NCBI GenBank assembly: GCA_950106755.1
Contig: OX467091.1
Span: 10,185,538 to 10,249,537, forward strand
DNA from: Climacium dendroides
Taxonomy: Eukaryota > Streptophyta > Bryopsida > Hypnales > Climaciaceae
Length of the DNA: 64,000 bases
Reading direction: 5' to 3'
Part shown: one piece after another, positions 38,577 through 49,700 of the stretch
How the letters are laid out: every line of letters begins with the position of its first letter
Position numbering within the stretch: the first letter of the stretch is position 1
Made by a program: the position numbers and the translations under genes
The notes under the pieces: model-generated
Database searches by the model: none
The model's input: the letters and a program-made list of their open reading frames with translations, nothing else
What the model was told of the DNA's origin: nothing

Positions 38577-38606
38577 AAAAATTCGTAAATGAATTGTACC
38601 CCATTG
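38577..38606 (-). repeat. Right terminal inverted repeat of the Tc1-like element
   Basis: Complement of 36571-36600 with two transitions, followed by TA at 38607-38608. Confidence 0.9.
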
Positions 38607-38608
38607 TA

Positions 38609-39379
38609 CAGTACGTCGTTTCCTAATGGCTAGGGTATGTGATTCACATAAATATCTGAATACTAGTAGTTTGAGGTGAGGGAGGTGTACGTCTCTGTTG
38701 CCATGTGGCCTCTGTAAAGCTGGCTAGCTAGAGGAATATCGATGTCTTGACGGCGAATGCGAGGTCGAGCGTGGGAGAATTAGAAGGCACAGTGGTACGA
38801 TTCAATTCATTACCAGCTGGTATTTGGAGGACGAAAACGTAGCTAAGGTACGTGAGTTAACAGCTCTAGTTTTGCATATGTTGTCTCTACTGCATTGCAT
38901 CCCGTGTTGCGAGTGTATCTCCCCGCATGCATGTAGCACATCCGTTTGAGAACCCTGTCAGTTAACCCGATTATTTCCTAGCCTTCATTACATGTAGTGC
39001 GGGAAGGATTGTGGGGTTGTGTTCAAATTCATGTAATCCCCATTTCAGTGTATAAGTATATTAGCGTGTGGCAGGTACGGTCGAGATTTCGCAACTGTTT
39101 TAGGTCCGCACGTCACTCTAGTGCAAAGCCTCCGGTTGAAACAACATTGGGCAGTCGAAAGATCAAACAACTACTGTTGCAACCTACCAATGGTGTTTCA
39201 GTAGCGATTTTAGCACTCAGGGTTTGCATAATTACTAGAATGAATTGTAGCGCCGGACGTGCTCCGCTTCTTAATGAAGAGAATCCGTAGAAGCTTCTTC
39301 TCGACACAGTGATGCGCTCGCCAGCCTAACCCTACTCTGATTCCGTGGGTTTGTGTGCGCAGGTACCGTTTGTTTCGAA
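38609..39379. other. Upstream region of the broken gasdermin-like gene
   Basis: No gene recognised. Base composition is nearer to that of the coding neighbours than the AT-rich repeats. It probably holds the old promoter and leader of the plus-strand gene starting at 39380. Confidence 0.4.
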
Positions 39380-40397
39380 ATGGGAAACCACCAAAGCAGC
39401 GACAAGGACACAGTGCTCCAAAACCTCTGGAAGGCACAGCGTGCGATTCCAGTGGTACCGTTGAACCCTAATCTCGACGCTCTGAAACCGCGTCCTCACC
39501 AAGCATAGCAACGGCTACCACGACGTCGGCGATGTCATTAGTTTAAGCAAACCAGGGCAACACCAGGTCCTCTCCCCACGCAAGCAGGAGAATCGCCTCC
39601 TCACAAAAAGCATGGGCAAGCAGTCCTACACCATCGCAGACAACCACGGTGCAGTTGCAACCAAGCTCACAGACGCACCGACGTGGTTTACGAACGCCAC
39701 GTCGATCGAGGTTCGTATCCCCGAGTGCTGGGTACGTGAGTATAGCATGGAGAGTTGGGACGACATGGTTCATCACTTCAATCGCGACATGCAGAAGGTA
39801 AACTCCATGCTGAAGAGCCCGGATCGGAGCAGCGAGCGGGAGCTTTTCATTGTACAGAAAGTGGTGCTGGTGTCTCATATTGCAATCACCGCGACGTATA
39901 CCACGAGTGCAGGTCCAGATGTCCGATCCCCAGTAATGTTGCCATCAGGGTTACAAATCAAACCTAGAATTCTTGGCAGAGGCACCGTCGAATTCACGAT
40001 TTCGGGCACTCGGAAGAATCAGAAGCTTCCGATTGCTTTCTCGGGGTTTAAATACACGTACGACAAGTTTGGTGAATTGAAATCAGAGACTCGGACTCAA
40101 GCTGATACGGCGGGCGCTGGTTCCGGTCACGGTGAAGACGACGAGGACGAAGAAGGGGAAGACGAAACTGAGGAAGACGAAGAGGACGTCGCGGCCGATG
40201 ACGCAAACATGGGCGATTTTTTCTTGGACGATGGGGATTGGTGCGCCCAAATCGTTTCAGAGAATGATCCTACAGAATTAGAGATCTTTGATAGATGTGA
40301 TGAAGGTGATGAACCTCCTCCAGGACCTTCTGTCCCACCTGCCGGCTCGCTGCCCGGCTCGCCACGATCACCTCGGGACCTGGAAGACATCGACTGA
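39380..40397 (+). pseudogene. Gasdermin-like paralogue with one frameshift
   Basis: The ATG at 39380 sits in TTGTTTCGAAATGGGAAACC, identical to the context of the intact paralogue's start at 44142. The first frame gives an N-terminal helix region like the paralogue (MGNHQSSDKDTV, then AIPVVPLNPNL) and then hits a TAG at about 39506. Compared with the paralogue, one extra base near 39490 moves the frame. From about 39491 to the TGA at 40397 the other frame is open and matches throughout, including PECWVREYS, LFIVQKVVLVSHIAITATY, KLPIAFSGFKYTYDKFG, an acidic run and NMGDFFLDDGDWC. No other break is seen, so the lesion may be recent, or an assembly or allelic error. It is convergent with the intact copy, 2.7 kb away. 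The gasdermin-like label rests on the paralogue. A shorter frame from the ATG at 39612 would lack the N-terminal helix. Confidence 0.65.
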
Positions 40398-43104
40398 ATG
40401 CATGCATTACTGAAGCTTTTTGAGGTATTGCTCTGCGTCATTCGGTGATGGGTTCTGTAGATGTGAACATGTGATGATGCTGTGCAGGAGGCTAAAGTTC
40501 ATTTGAAATTCTGCTTAATTCAGTAGAGGTGCACGAATATGGGATTAGGTGATTTCTGGTGAGGCGTAGAATAATAGGGCGCTGAACACCTAATCCAATG
40601 TGGCTTAGGTTACTTCTAGTAGAACTGCTTCGAAAGTTTTAATATTTTTTGTTTCAAGGAGCGCCTTTTCGATCAAGGTTTGTGTACATCGGTATTGTAG
40701 AGTAGCTGTCGAGGGGATTTGAGTTCTTTTTACAAGATAGGCCGACAGGGAGGCGGCCCTACCGTCGAAGGTTTAGGATTTGTTACGTGATCTTCAGTCC
40801 CTGCCAAAGCATTGATTTCATCTCATGAATTGTTTGTTGGAGGTAGATTTCCGCCGTTGTTCAAGGCCTTGCAAAACCAATTGAACTCTATTTTTGCACA
40901 TAGGAAAATTTCTCCACTAAAGAAACATACCTTGTGGATATGTATGTTTGCTTAAGTGGTTAGAAATGGATTGCCTCTCTTAATCCTTAAAGGATGAGAG
41001 GGTGACCTTGGAAATCATCAATTTTCATGACTATGTGAATCATTGGCTTAAAAAATTGTAAAAGCACTCATTGGAAGTTAAACATGGAGAAATTTTCTAT
41101 CATCCATCAAATGCCAAATGTTCGCCTTGACCTTTAAAGAACACAAAAATTTCAAAAAATCACGTTGTGAATAGAATTTCATTTCTAATCCATTCCAACA
41201 AATTACACTCAAAAATTGATAATCATAAATTTGCTTGTAATCAAATTTAGAAGGAATTTTGGAATTTGCCTTTGAAAATTTATTAAAAAATATTGGTGAC
41301 AGCATGGGTGAATCGACGTATACGTGGATGAAATCTACAACTCAAAATCTACAACTTTTATTTGTATATGAATTCCAAAACATTCTTTTGAAACAGTACT
41401 TTATGATGATTTTTCTCAAGTCGTGATTTCTGGAGTAGACTGGACGTTTAGTGGTTAATTAATATTTGTGAATTGTTATGCCCCTTCTTGTACTGATCTT
41501 TCAAGGGCTACATGGCATGGCATGCCGCTAGCTTGAGCTCTGTCGCGGCCCAGCAAAGTGAATTCATCTTGATTATTCGCAAAAGAGAGGATCGGAAAGC
41601 ATGCATGTTGTAGCCTCCCACCTGGGCTTACTTGGTGACTTGGTCACACTTCATCCCAATGAGAAGAAATTAAAAACAACATGAAAGTTCTGAACAATGC
41701 ATGCCTGAATCAATCCTTGCATGAAGGGCTCCATGACTGAAGAAACATAACTGAACCTTACGATGCTCAAATCAAAAATCTTGAGGTTGTGGTTGTGGTT
41801 GCCACCCAAGTATAAGTTGGAAAGATTATAAACTTTGCATGCAGGCCCGTGAATTTAATCAACCATTAGAATCCAACACCAATCAGTTGTATCAAACAAG
41901 CAGAGCCACCTGGGACCAGGACATGCAATTTGTTACCCAGTGATGTGTTCATGTGGGGTTTGAGGATTTCGTGAGAATGCAGTTTTCACAGAGGCTTCCT
42001 CATCGTCTCCGCCTGGAGGTACTTCAGTACTATACTTCAAATGAAAGGAGGTCGGCTGGCTTGGGGTTTGAGATGGACAAGGATAGCATAACAAAACAGG
42101 AGGGAGAACGCTTGTCACATGCAACAAACAGGAAGCAGCATGCTGTTGCAACGAACAGGAAAGGGAGAAGAGCTTCTTGTGGCTGGCACAGGGGCAGCCC
42201 GGGATCGCAACAATGCTAGAGCCCAGTCAAATTAAACGGCATGCCATTTAGCCCTGGCCATGTACTTCCACTTAATTGTATGATTACAAGTTAGCGTAAA
42301 AACTTTAGCTATTAAACATTGAATGAATCAGAATGATGGATTCAGCTAGATTTGCGGATGGTTAGAGCAGAGAACTTAAAAAAATTGCTATGTAATTACA
42401 GAGCAAAGAATTAAAAATCACAACTACCTCCACTGTTATTATCTCTTAAATGTGCACACATATCGTCCATAGTTCTTATAGTGTACGTGTTAGCTAGCTA
42501 GGCTGAAGAGTCTACAATTGAATTGCATAATCACTCCCCTATCTTCTATTAAGAGTTTGCTTCTATTTTATCCCCTAGACAATCCGAGAAATCTGCTCGT
42601 CTAGATTAAGGCACGTTCACAAGCTTTGGAAAACGCCATCTCCAAACAGCATACGCGCCTGTGGATTGAATGTCTAGTGTCTTGTTGATGAGCGTTTCAA
42701 GAAACTATCTAAACCCGCAATCGACGAGCAAAACCTGACGCTGACTTGCAATGGGACAATTCCATTCAAATGGCACAGCAGACGCTCAAGAAAAGAAAGC
42801 AAGGAAATGAAATGACTTTTGGAGTCAAGAGGGGATGGGGTTGGAAATTTTAGATTAGCAATGCAGTGTTGTATGAATTGTAATGTGCATATTATTTAAT
42901 TTTCGTATCTATGGGGACAGCACACCAAGCTAATGTAAATGTCAATGGCGCATGGAATTCCGCCAATTTTACGAAATCAACGTTTCTCGCAATCACCAAC
43001 ACATGCTACAGAAATGTTTACTCCTAGATTGAGGCTTGTAGATTCAAGTGGTATACCTAGATGCAATGGTATTCCTAGAGAAATAAACTTCAATGCTGAA
43101 TACT
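40398..43104. other. Intergenic region between the convergent gasdermin-like genes
   Basis: No supported gene, RNA or clear repeat. Frames are short and start at non-ATG codons. It should contain the 3' ends of both convergent transcripts. Confidence 0.5.
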
Positions 43105-44142
43105 TCAATTGATTTCTTCCAGATCCTGTGGAGGCGATCCGGCAGGCGATGCAGGATCCGGCGCTGGATCATCATCTTCCTCGTCATGGTCATGGCTAGA
43201 AATTAGACTGATGCACCAGTCGTCGCCTTCGTCCTCCAAGAAATCACCCATGTCTTCATCATTCGCCGCTGTGTCCCCATAAACTACCTCATCATCCTCA
43301 TCGTTTTCATTGTCCTCATCATGACTGGAACTCGCGCCCGCCATACGGACCGCCGTATCCGGTTGATTCCGAGTTCGCTCCCCCTGCTTTGCTTCCCGAA
43401 CACCAAATTTGTCATAAGTATATCGAAGCCCAGAAAACGCAATCGGAAGCTTCTGATCCTTCTTAGTGGCCGACAGAGTGAAAACGACGGTTTCCTCACC
43501 ATGAACTTTCACTTTGGTCTGCACCTCGCCCCCAGGCACCACCTCCGGTAGTTTGAAGTTCAGTCCAGCAGTAGTCTTGTAGCTCGCGGTGATCTGCACA
43601 TGGGACACCAGCACCACTTTCTGCACGATATACAGCGTCCGCTTGCCGTTCCTCTCGGGTTTCCCCAGAAAAGGTTTACTCATGTCGGGGTCGAAGTGTT
43701 GAAGCATCTCTTCCCAGTTCTCATTTTTAAACTCGCGGACCCAGCACTCCGGAAGGTAGACAACGATCGACTTGGCTTTGGAAAACCACGCCGCTGCGTT
43801 CACTTCCCCGACTAAGAGCTTGGCAATCGCACCGTGGTCGTCTGAGATGTTGTAGGTCTGAGTGCCGATGCTTTCGGTGGTGAAGTACTTCTTTTCTAAT
43901 CCGGTGAGTGTTTGGAAAAAGCTAGGGTTCAGAAGACCTCGTAACGACTTCTTCCCAGCTCCTGGTTTGCACAAACTAGCTACACTACCGACATCGTGGT
44001 AGCCGTCGCTGTGCTTCATAAGGACGCGGAGAGGAGCGAGGTTGGGGTTGACCGGGAGCACTGGAATCGCACGGAGGGCCTTCCAGAGGTGGCGGATCAC
44101 GGTGTCCTTGTCGTAGCGGCCGCCGCTATGGAGGTTTCCCAT
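43105..44142 (-). CDS. Gasdermin-like protein with acidic C-terminal tail
   Basis: An intact single-exon gene of 345 residues. I place the start at MGN (44142) because this ATG and its context are conserved in the paralogue at 39380 and the frame upstream has no ATG. Residues 1-6 (MGNLHS) fit an N-myristoylation signal. Residues about 12-247 follow the order of a gasdermin N-terminal domain: an amphipathic N-terminal helix (DTVIRHLWKAL), an IPVLPVNP..LAPLRVLMK turn-strand, a helix (ENWEEMLQHF), then long strands TLYIVQKVVLVSHVQITASY, a KLPEVVPGGEVQ loop and ETVVFTLSATKKDQKLPIAF. Residues 248-272 are a basic/polar linker and 273-345 a very acidic tail with DMGDFLEDEGDDWC conserved in the paralogue. 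Family function: pores in membranes after proteolytic release. Similarity was judged by eye and a lineage-specific unknown fold remains possible. It lies 2.6 kb from the second NLR's stop codon. Confidence 0.62.
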   Translation of the reverse strand: MGNLHSGGRYDKDTVIRHLWKALRAIPVLPVNPNLAPLRVLMKHSDGYHDVGSVASLCKPGAGKKSLRGLLNPSFFQTLTGLEKKYFTTESIGTQTYNISDDHGAIAKLLVGEVNAAAWFSKAKSIVVYLPECWVREFKNENWEEMLQHFDPDMSKPFLGKPERNGKRTLYIVQKVVLVSHVQITASYKTTAGLNFKLPEVVPGGEVQTKVKVHGEETVVFTLSATKKDQKLPIAFSGLRYTYDKFGVREAKQGERTRNQPDTAVRMAGASSSHDEDNENDEDDEVVYGDTAANDEDMGDFLEDEGDDWCISLISSHDHDEEDDDPAPDPASPAGSPPQDLEEIN

Positions 44143-44367
44143 TTCGAAACAATGAGCTACGCTAGGAGAGACTCTGTTCAATTCGTGTAGTACTGGCTTA
44201 GTTTCCGAGTAAGGTTCAACTCAAACTTCCGTCGTAGTTTCTGTCGATGCAAAGCCTCCTCACGACCTCACCTGAGATCCAGGCTAGGGCTAACAAATGC
44301 CGTTACCTGCTCGCACTCACCCCACAACCGTGGATCAGAACATGATTAGATAGGGCGAAACAGAGGT

Positions 44368-44373
44368 TTTATA
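44368..44373 (-). promoter_or_regulatory. Possible TATA box of the gasdermin-like gene
   Basis: TATAAA on the minus strand, 226 bp upstream of the ATG at 44142. The spacing would allow a leader of about 190 bases. Sequence context only. Confidence 0.35.
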
Positions 44374-45823
44374 TTCAACCGTCTCAACTCCCCCCGGCCC
44401 TCAAGACCAAAGCTTCCAGGAACGACTAGACGCTTCCAGGATTTGCAGGATCCTCTTCATGAACGCTTCTACGTAATTACTGATTGGATTATACCACTTC
44501 GACACTACAAAGTTGGAAATAAGCTCAATCCTGAGCTAGATCGAACGTTCTGATAATGGACATAGCCATCTGTTTCAGGATAGGGAAGGACGGCAGACTT
44601 CACTGTGCACAGCACCCGACCGTGTGCAGTGTACGTTGGCGTGTGTCCAGCGGATTGCACCGGACGTTTCTCGCACTCGGCTTTCGACATGGACTGTAAC
44701 GACAGACTTGCTATATCAATCCAAAGCAGTAAAGGCAATGTGACGCATGTTGAATCATTGATAGTTAGGATGAAGCACCAGCAAACTCACCTTAGAAACA
44801 CGTGGGGTTTCCTCCAAAGCGTTGTTTGGAAATCCCGTCTGCAACAGCTAGTCAGAACCGGTGCGTCTTTCGCCCTTCCCTGCGTAACTACCACCGTCTT
44901 TCTAATTCTCGCACTTTCAGTCAAGCCATCTTTACACAGGTCTCATGGAAACATACAAATAACTGCGTCACCTCACAACTCCGGACAGGCAAGAAATATC
45001 TTGATCACACTTACTACCGTGTATGATCGATCGACGATAGTTCAAGGAGCGCTCTCTTCTTTATTGCACCGGGATGTAATGAGCGCTGGGGTGATTTATA
45101 TCCTAGGTACTTCGGATAGCTCCAGCTTGCGTGAAATGAATCGAGTGACAACCGGTAACAACACAGATGGGCAATTTCGTTAAAATGGCGAAATTCCTTT
45201 ACTTTGGCAGTTTTTACAGTTCAGAGCGGGCGTTCTGAAGTGTACAAACGTCATAGATATCTTAAATCTATATTATTCTTAGATGTTTGCAATCTTCCCG
45301 TGTTAGATGTTACTTTTACAACTCAGATCGTGCGGTCTGAAATCTATAATAATCGTAGATTTCTTAAATCTATAAAAGTTCAAGATTGTTGAAAACTATA
45401 CCTATCCTAGATGTCACTTTTACAATTCAGAGCGGGCTGGCGCATTCGACGAGGATGTGTCTGAAAATCGATGTCTACAAAGATCGCTGTCTGTGATGAT
45501 CGATATCTTCTTTTCTTTCCAAATTTGCTTTTCACAACCACAAAATTATTCAATATCATAGATGCCGGGCAAATCGATCTGGGATGGTAAGATGGTTAGA
45601 GCTTGACATCTTGACCCCTCCACACAATCATGGGAAAAATTGGATGGGCTATTTGTATGTGCTCACGGCACAAGACTAAATATTTTCAGAAGTTCTTCAA
45701 GATTCTCTAAATTTCAATAGAGTTTCAAGCAAGAAACTAAAATTAAAGATCAAAATCAAGCACCATTGAACGCAGCAGCATAGGTAAGAACACGAGCTCA
45801 CAGATGATGTCAGAAATTCAATG
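44374..45823. other. Intergenic region with a short tandem repeat
   Basis: No supported gene; a 192-codon frame at 44605-45183 starts with GTG and has no recognisable motifs. A 102-104 bp repeat lies at 45212-45440. Confidence 0.5.
45212..45440. repeat. ~103-bp tandem repeat, two copies plus a start of a third
   Basis: TTTTACA(G/A)(T/C)TCAGA.CG begins at 45212, 45314 and 45418. The first two copies share AAATCTATA-type and CTTAAATCTAT words. Divergence is substantial. Confidence 0.65.
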
Positions 45824-46411
45824 TCACTTTGGGGTTAACCGAAAAAACTGGACACTTCTACGTAAACTGATCAAGGAATTCACCCGAGAATATGTTTGAG
45901 GCCAAACTATGTTGAAATGCAAGCAGACAGCAGCTAGTGGCCAGCAGACGCCCTTAACATCGACAATAAAGCATACAACAACGTCGATAGCATTCGCATC
46001 CTCGCCACCTTGAATGATGAATTTGAAAGCAGCAAAACTGGAACCCGTGGTACTGTGGAAGGAGAAAGATTGGAACCCCTGTAACCGTTGAAGTGGCGAG
46101 ACAGATCGAAAGTCCACTACCAGCTCTACGAAGACCGTGCCTCCAGGCACCTCACCCTTGAGCCTTCGCCACCGGTACCAAAAGAACTCCTGCAGCTGGC
46201 CATGCCTCTACTTTAACAGTGAAGAGTTGCTGGTTTCGTGTGCAACACACGGCATGGGCCCGTGTTCAACGCGGAAGCGTACGTATTGCAAGAGAAAAGA
46301 ATATATGATTCCAATCGGATATCGGAGAATGTACTGTGTGACAATGACAAGATAATCATTATTGCACATTTGCATGTTCTGTAATATAGCTACCGGATCA
46401 GGTTTTTTCAT
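45824..46411 (-). pseudogene. Uncharacterised frame with one TAG; possible distant gasdermin-like fragment
   Basis: The frame begins with ATG at 46411 and continues to 45824 with one in-frame TAG at 46208. The first part has NNDYLVIVTQYILRYPIGI, which recalls the strand TLYIVQKVVLVSHVQI of the intact gasdermin-like protein. The second part has GEVPGGTVFVELVVDF, which recalls the loop and strand that follow it. The order and spacing are plausible, but the similarity is weak and I cannot exclude a chance frame. It sits between the gasdermin-like gene and the second NLR on the same strand. Confidence 0.25.
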
Positions 46412-46713
46412 GTCATTTAGTGGCTCGGACCCAACTGTAGTGGGCGAGACTCTACTGTAGACGCGATCCTGCAGGCTACGAATGGGAATTTCGCAATTCT
46501 AGAGCCTACAAAGAAAAAATATAATCAAATTACAATTTGTAAAATTCATACCAATTGAAAAAATTCACCTACCTCTGAACATTAGCAATATAGGAAAGCA
46601 CTCTATAAAAGTATAAATCAAGCCAATTAGCTTGATCTCCACCAACTTACCAACTATGTTTGAAACTTGTGATTGAAACTAGAATCCACGGCCCTCACAG
46701 ACGGATCCCAAGC

Positions 46714-49700
46714 TCAGAAAACGTTTTTGACCTCGAGAAACTTCGACCTACCTTTAGTATTATACCTGAACCAGTGCTGGCACCAGATACAGGCGCAGCC
46801 CCTATGGCCAGAGGTATGCCCACATTTTTCTAAAATCTCTGAGAAGTAAGTAAACTCTTTCTCTTTCTCATCTCCTGCCCTAATCCAAAGTAAGGCTTGA
46901 AGGGCGCCATCACTCACCTTATTCTTTCTATGTAAAGCTCTCGTGAGAATATCAAGCGCATGAGGTGAATCAACGATCGCTTTGTGTACTGAAGGTGTGA
47001 CACACATGTTGCCAAGTGTGGCTGCCGCACAATGACCACAAGTATCAGGATCGCCCTTGTCGATGCAACGGAGGAGGACAGGAACACCACCACATCTCAC
47101 AATACCATGCCTTGTTTCCATGTTCCTGCCCATGGTGTAAATGATTCGAATAGCCATGTTGAACCGCGGGCTCATGAATGGCTCGTTCTTCGCTAAGGTC
47201 ACAGCTCGGACTAACCCAAAAGACAAACGTCTCTGCTCCTTGTTACTTGGGTCATAGAGAGATGAGGTATTCACAAGCATACCTCGCTTGTGCGACCAAT
47301 ATGGCCCATCAGGATTATCTGCCGTCGAATCCACTTCATCATCTTTAATAGTGCCGTCAAAGGGTATTGGCAGAGCACGAAGATTTGGCGGAAGTTCCTC
47401 CCGAATCACACCAGTATTGTAAACATCAAACACTATCAAGCTGCCCTCTGTCACCAACTTGTCCAGCTCGTGCGGTACAACCTTCAAGTTTTTAGAATTC
47501 ACGAACCCCAAGCAGACGAGATTTTTTAGATTCACGAACTCTGCAGGGATCTCCGTAAAATAACCACCATCACCGAGGGAAAGGTACTTCAACTTGCTCA
47601 AATTACCCAAAGACTTAGGTAACTCTCTTATGTGCAGCATGCCACATTCCAGCCTCTCCAAGCTGCTCAGCTTTCCCATCGCTTCAGGAAGTTCTCTAAG
47701 CTTGTTGCAGTCATTTAGGCATAGATAAGTCAGCCTCGTCAGCTCTCCAATCTCAACAGGCAACTCCAGTATCCCGCAGCTTTGCATGTTCAATTCCACC
47801 AACTTCTTCAGTTTGCCAACCTCAGCTGGAAATTCAGTCAGGGAGGAACACCCGGCCATGTTCAGCTTCTCAAGGCTCTCCAGCTGACCGATCTCTCGTG
47901 GCAATCGCTTCAGGCCTAAACACCAACTTACATCCAGCTTCTCCAAACACTTCATGCATCCGATTTCTGGAGGTAGTGACTCCAGAATCAGATTCGACGT
48001 CAAAAACAGCATGCGCAAATGCGTCAAACTTCTGAAAAGGATGGCATCGCTTAAGTGGAATGTCTTTATTTCACTCTTTGCTATAACCATCTTCTCGGTC
48101 TCAAAATCGTCCTCAGAACCTCCTGATCCCACATTATGAGAAATTCCCCACTCCTCTGGTAGCCTGCTATTGCTCAACTCCCACGCGAACAGCCTCTTCC
48201 TCTTCTTCAGGGGCTGCTCTTCAACTAGCTTCAAGGCGAGGGCTCTGAAAATGTCGTGCACGTGGCACCAGTAACCGACGATCTTCACCAAACACCTTTG
48301 CTCCAGTTCTTCGAGTATCCTGTACGCCCCATCCTCTGTCATACCAGGTTTGGTCCACATGTCCATGAGCACGGCAATTTCAATCTCCTCCCGCTCGGGA
48401 AATGCTGCAAAGTCCAGAAAGTGGTCCTTGAAGTCAATCCCTTCACCAGATACAGGGTCACTCTCAGGGAGATCATCATAGCTGATCATCACTTGCTTGA
48501 TCAGATTCTGGTATTTTATCGACTCTTCGTCACCCGCGTTTTCGGCCGTCACGCGTTTCAGCCGATCTCGAACTTCTTGCCACGACTTAGTAGACCTATT
48601 ACCCCATCGATCAGCACCAATGGTCGCGAGCAGGATTGGCATGTTACCACAAGCAGCAATTACTTCGTCCACAGCAACTCTCAAGTCGTTGTCCATAGGC
48701 ATTTTGCCGTTTAAGAATGCCTTAGAACAGAACAACGTTCTAGCATCCTCATCGTTCAGAACATCCAATCTTTCAATTTGATCATCTGCTTCCAGTTTTG
48801 CCAACTCCGCAGGTTTCCTACTCGTGATGATGCACTTGCTCTCTTGAGGGAACATCTTCACGAAGGAGTCTCCCAGCAGCCTGTCCACGTGGTTCTTCTG
48901 CCAGACGTCGTCTAAAAAAAGCAGCACCCTCCTCAGTTTTGATAGTTTTCGCTTAAGCTCCTCTTGCAGAAGCTTCTCCGTGTCTAGTTCCTTCGAAGGC
49001 ATCTCTTTGCAAATTTCTGAGAGCAAACGTCTTTGGCAGTCGATGATGTTAGGATATCGTTTGACAGGAATCCAATAGACGCGGTGGTCGTAGTAGTTTT
49101 TGATATCTTCATCCTTAAGCAGTGAGTTAGCCAGCGTCGTCTTCCCTATGCCGCCCATTCCAGCAACACCGAATGTTTCACCTCCTGTTATCCCGGCAAC
49201 TGATGCGGCCTTTGTTTCTCTTGTCAACAGCCAGCTTTTGAGTTTCCTACGGTGGGAATCCTGTCCAACAATAATGTCTGTCCGATCTGCAAGCAAATAG
49301 CATTACAAAAGTCTGTTAGAATGCAACAATGGTCACCTGCAAAATTAATGAAAATCTCAACAGCGAAATAGCAGTAGGACAACAGAGACGCATCTTTTGC
49401 CTCTGAATTTTATGAAAGACAGGGTTCTGTGATTACTACGCTATTTCAAAGGCATGAACAATCTTCTAAACCAATCTTCAACGTAAATATTTCTGGTCCA
49501 GATCTTTGTGTATTATTCTGACTACTCTCCATACCACCAATAAAAAAAGCAGCAGCAAACAAGGCGTTTCATCTGCTCTCTACTCCAGAGGTAGTCAATT
49601 AAAGACGCCCGAAGGGAGAAAGAATTTGGATAAACCCACAGTATCGGGTGTTCGAAGTTCTTTGAATATTTCGCGCAAACTATAGCTAAAACTCTGCAAA

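Larger units (their letters stand above)
36571..38606 (+). mobile_element. Complete Tc1/mariner-type transposon (2036 bp), inactive
   Basis: The inverted ends start CAGTGGGGTACAGTTCATTT on the left (36571-36600) and CAATGGGGTACAATTCATTT on the complement of the right (38577-38606), two transitions apart over 30 bp. TA flanks both ends (36569-36570 and 38607-38608). The interior carries one transposase gene on the plus strand with three in-frame stops. About 770 bp of non-coding DNA precedes the gene. It sits between the first NLR and the gasdermin-like genes. Confidence 0.93.

Noticed and set aside
41953..42219. 88-codon plus-strand frame between the gasdermin-like genes
   Set aside because: Non-ATG start, no motif, and an open frame on the opposite strand; no support for a gene.
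44605..45183. 192-codon plus-strand frame
   Set aside because: Starts with GTG, has no recognisable motif or splice context, and overlaps intergenic DNA.
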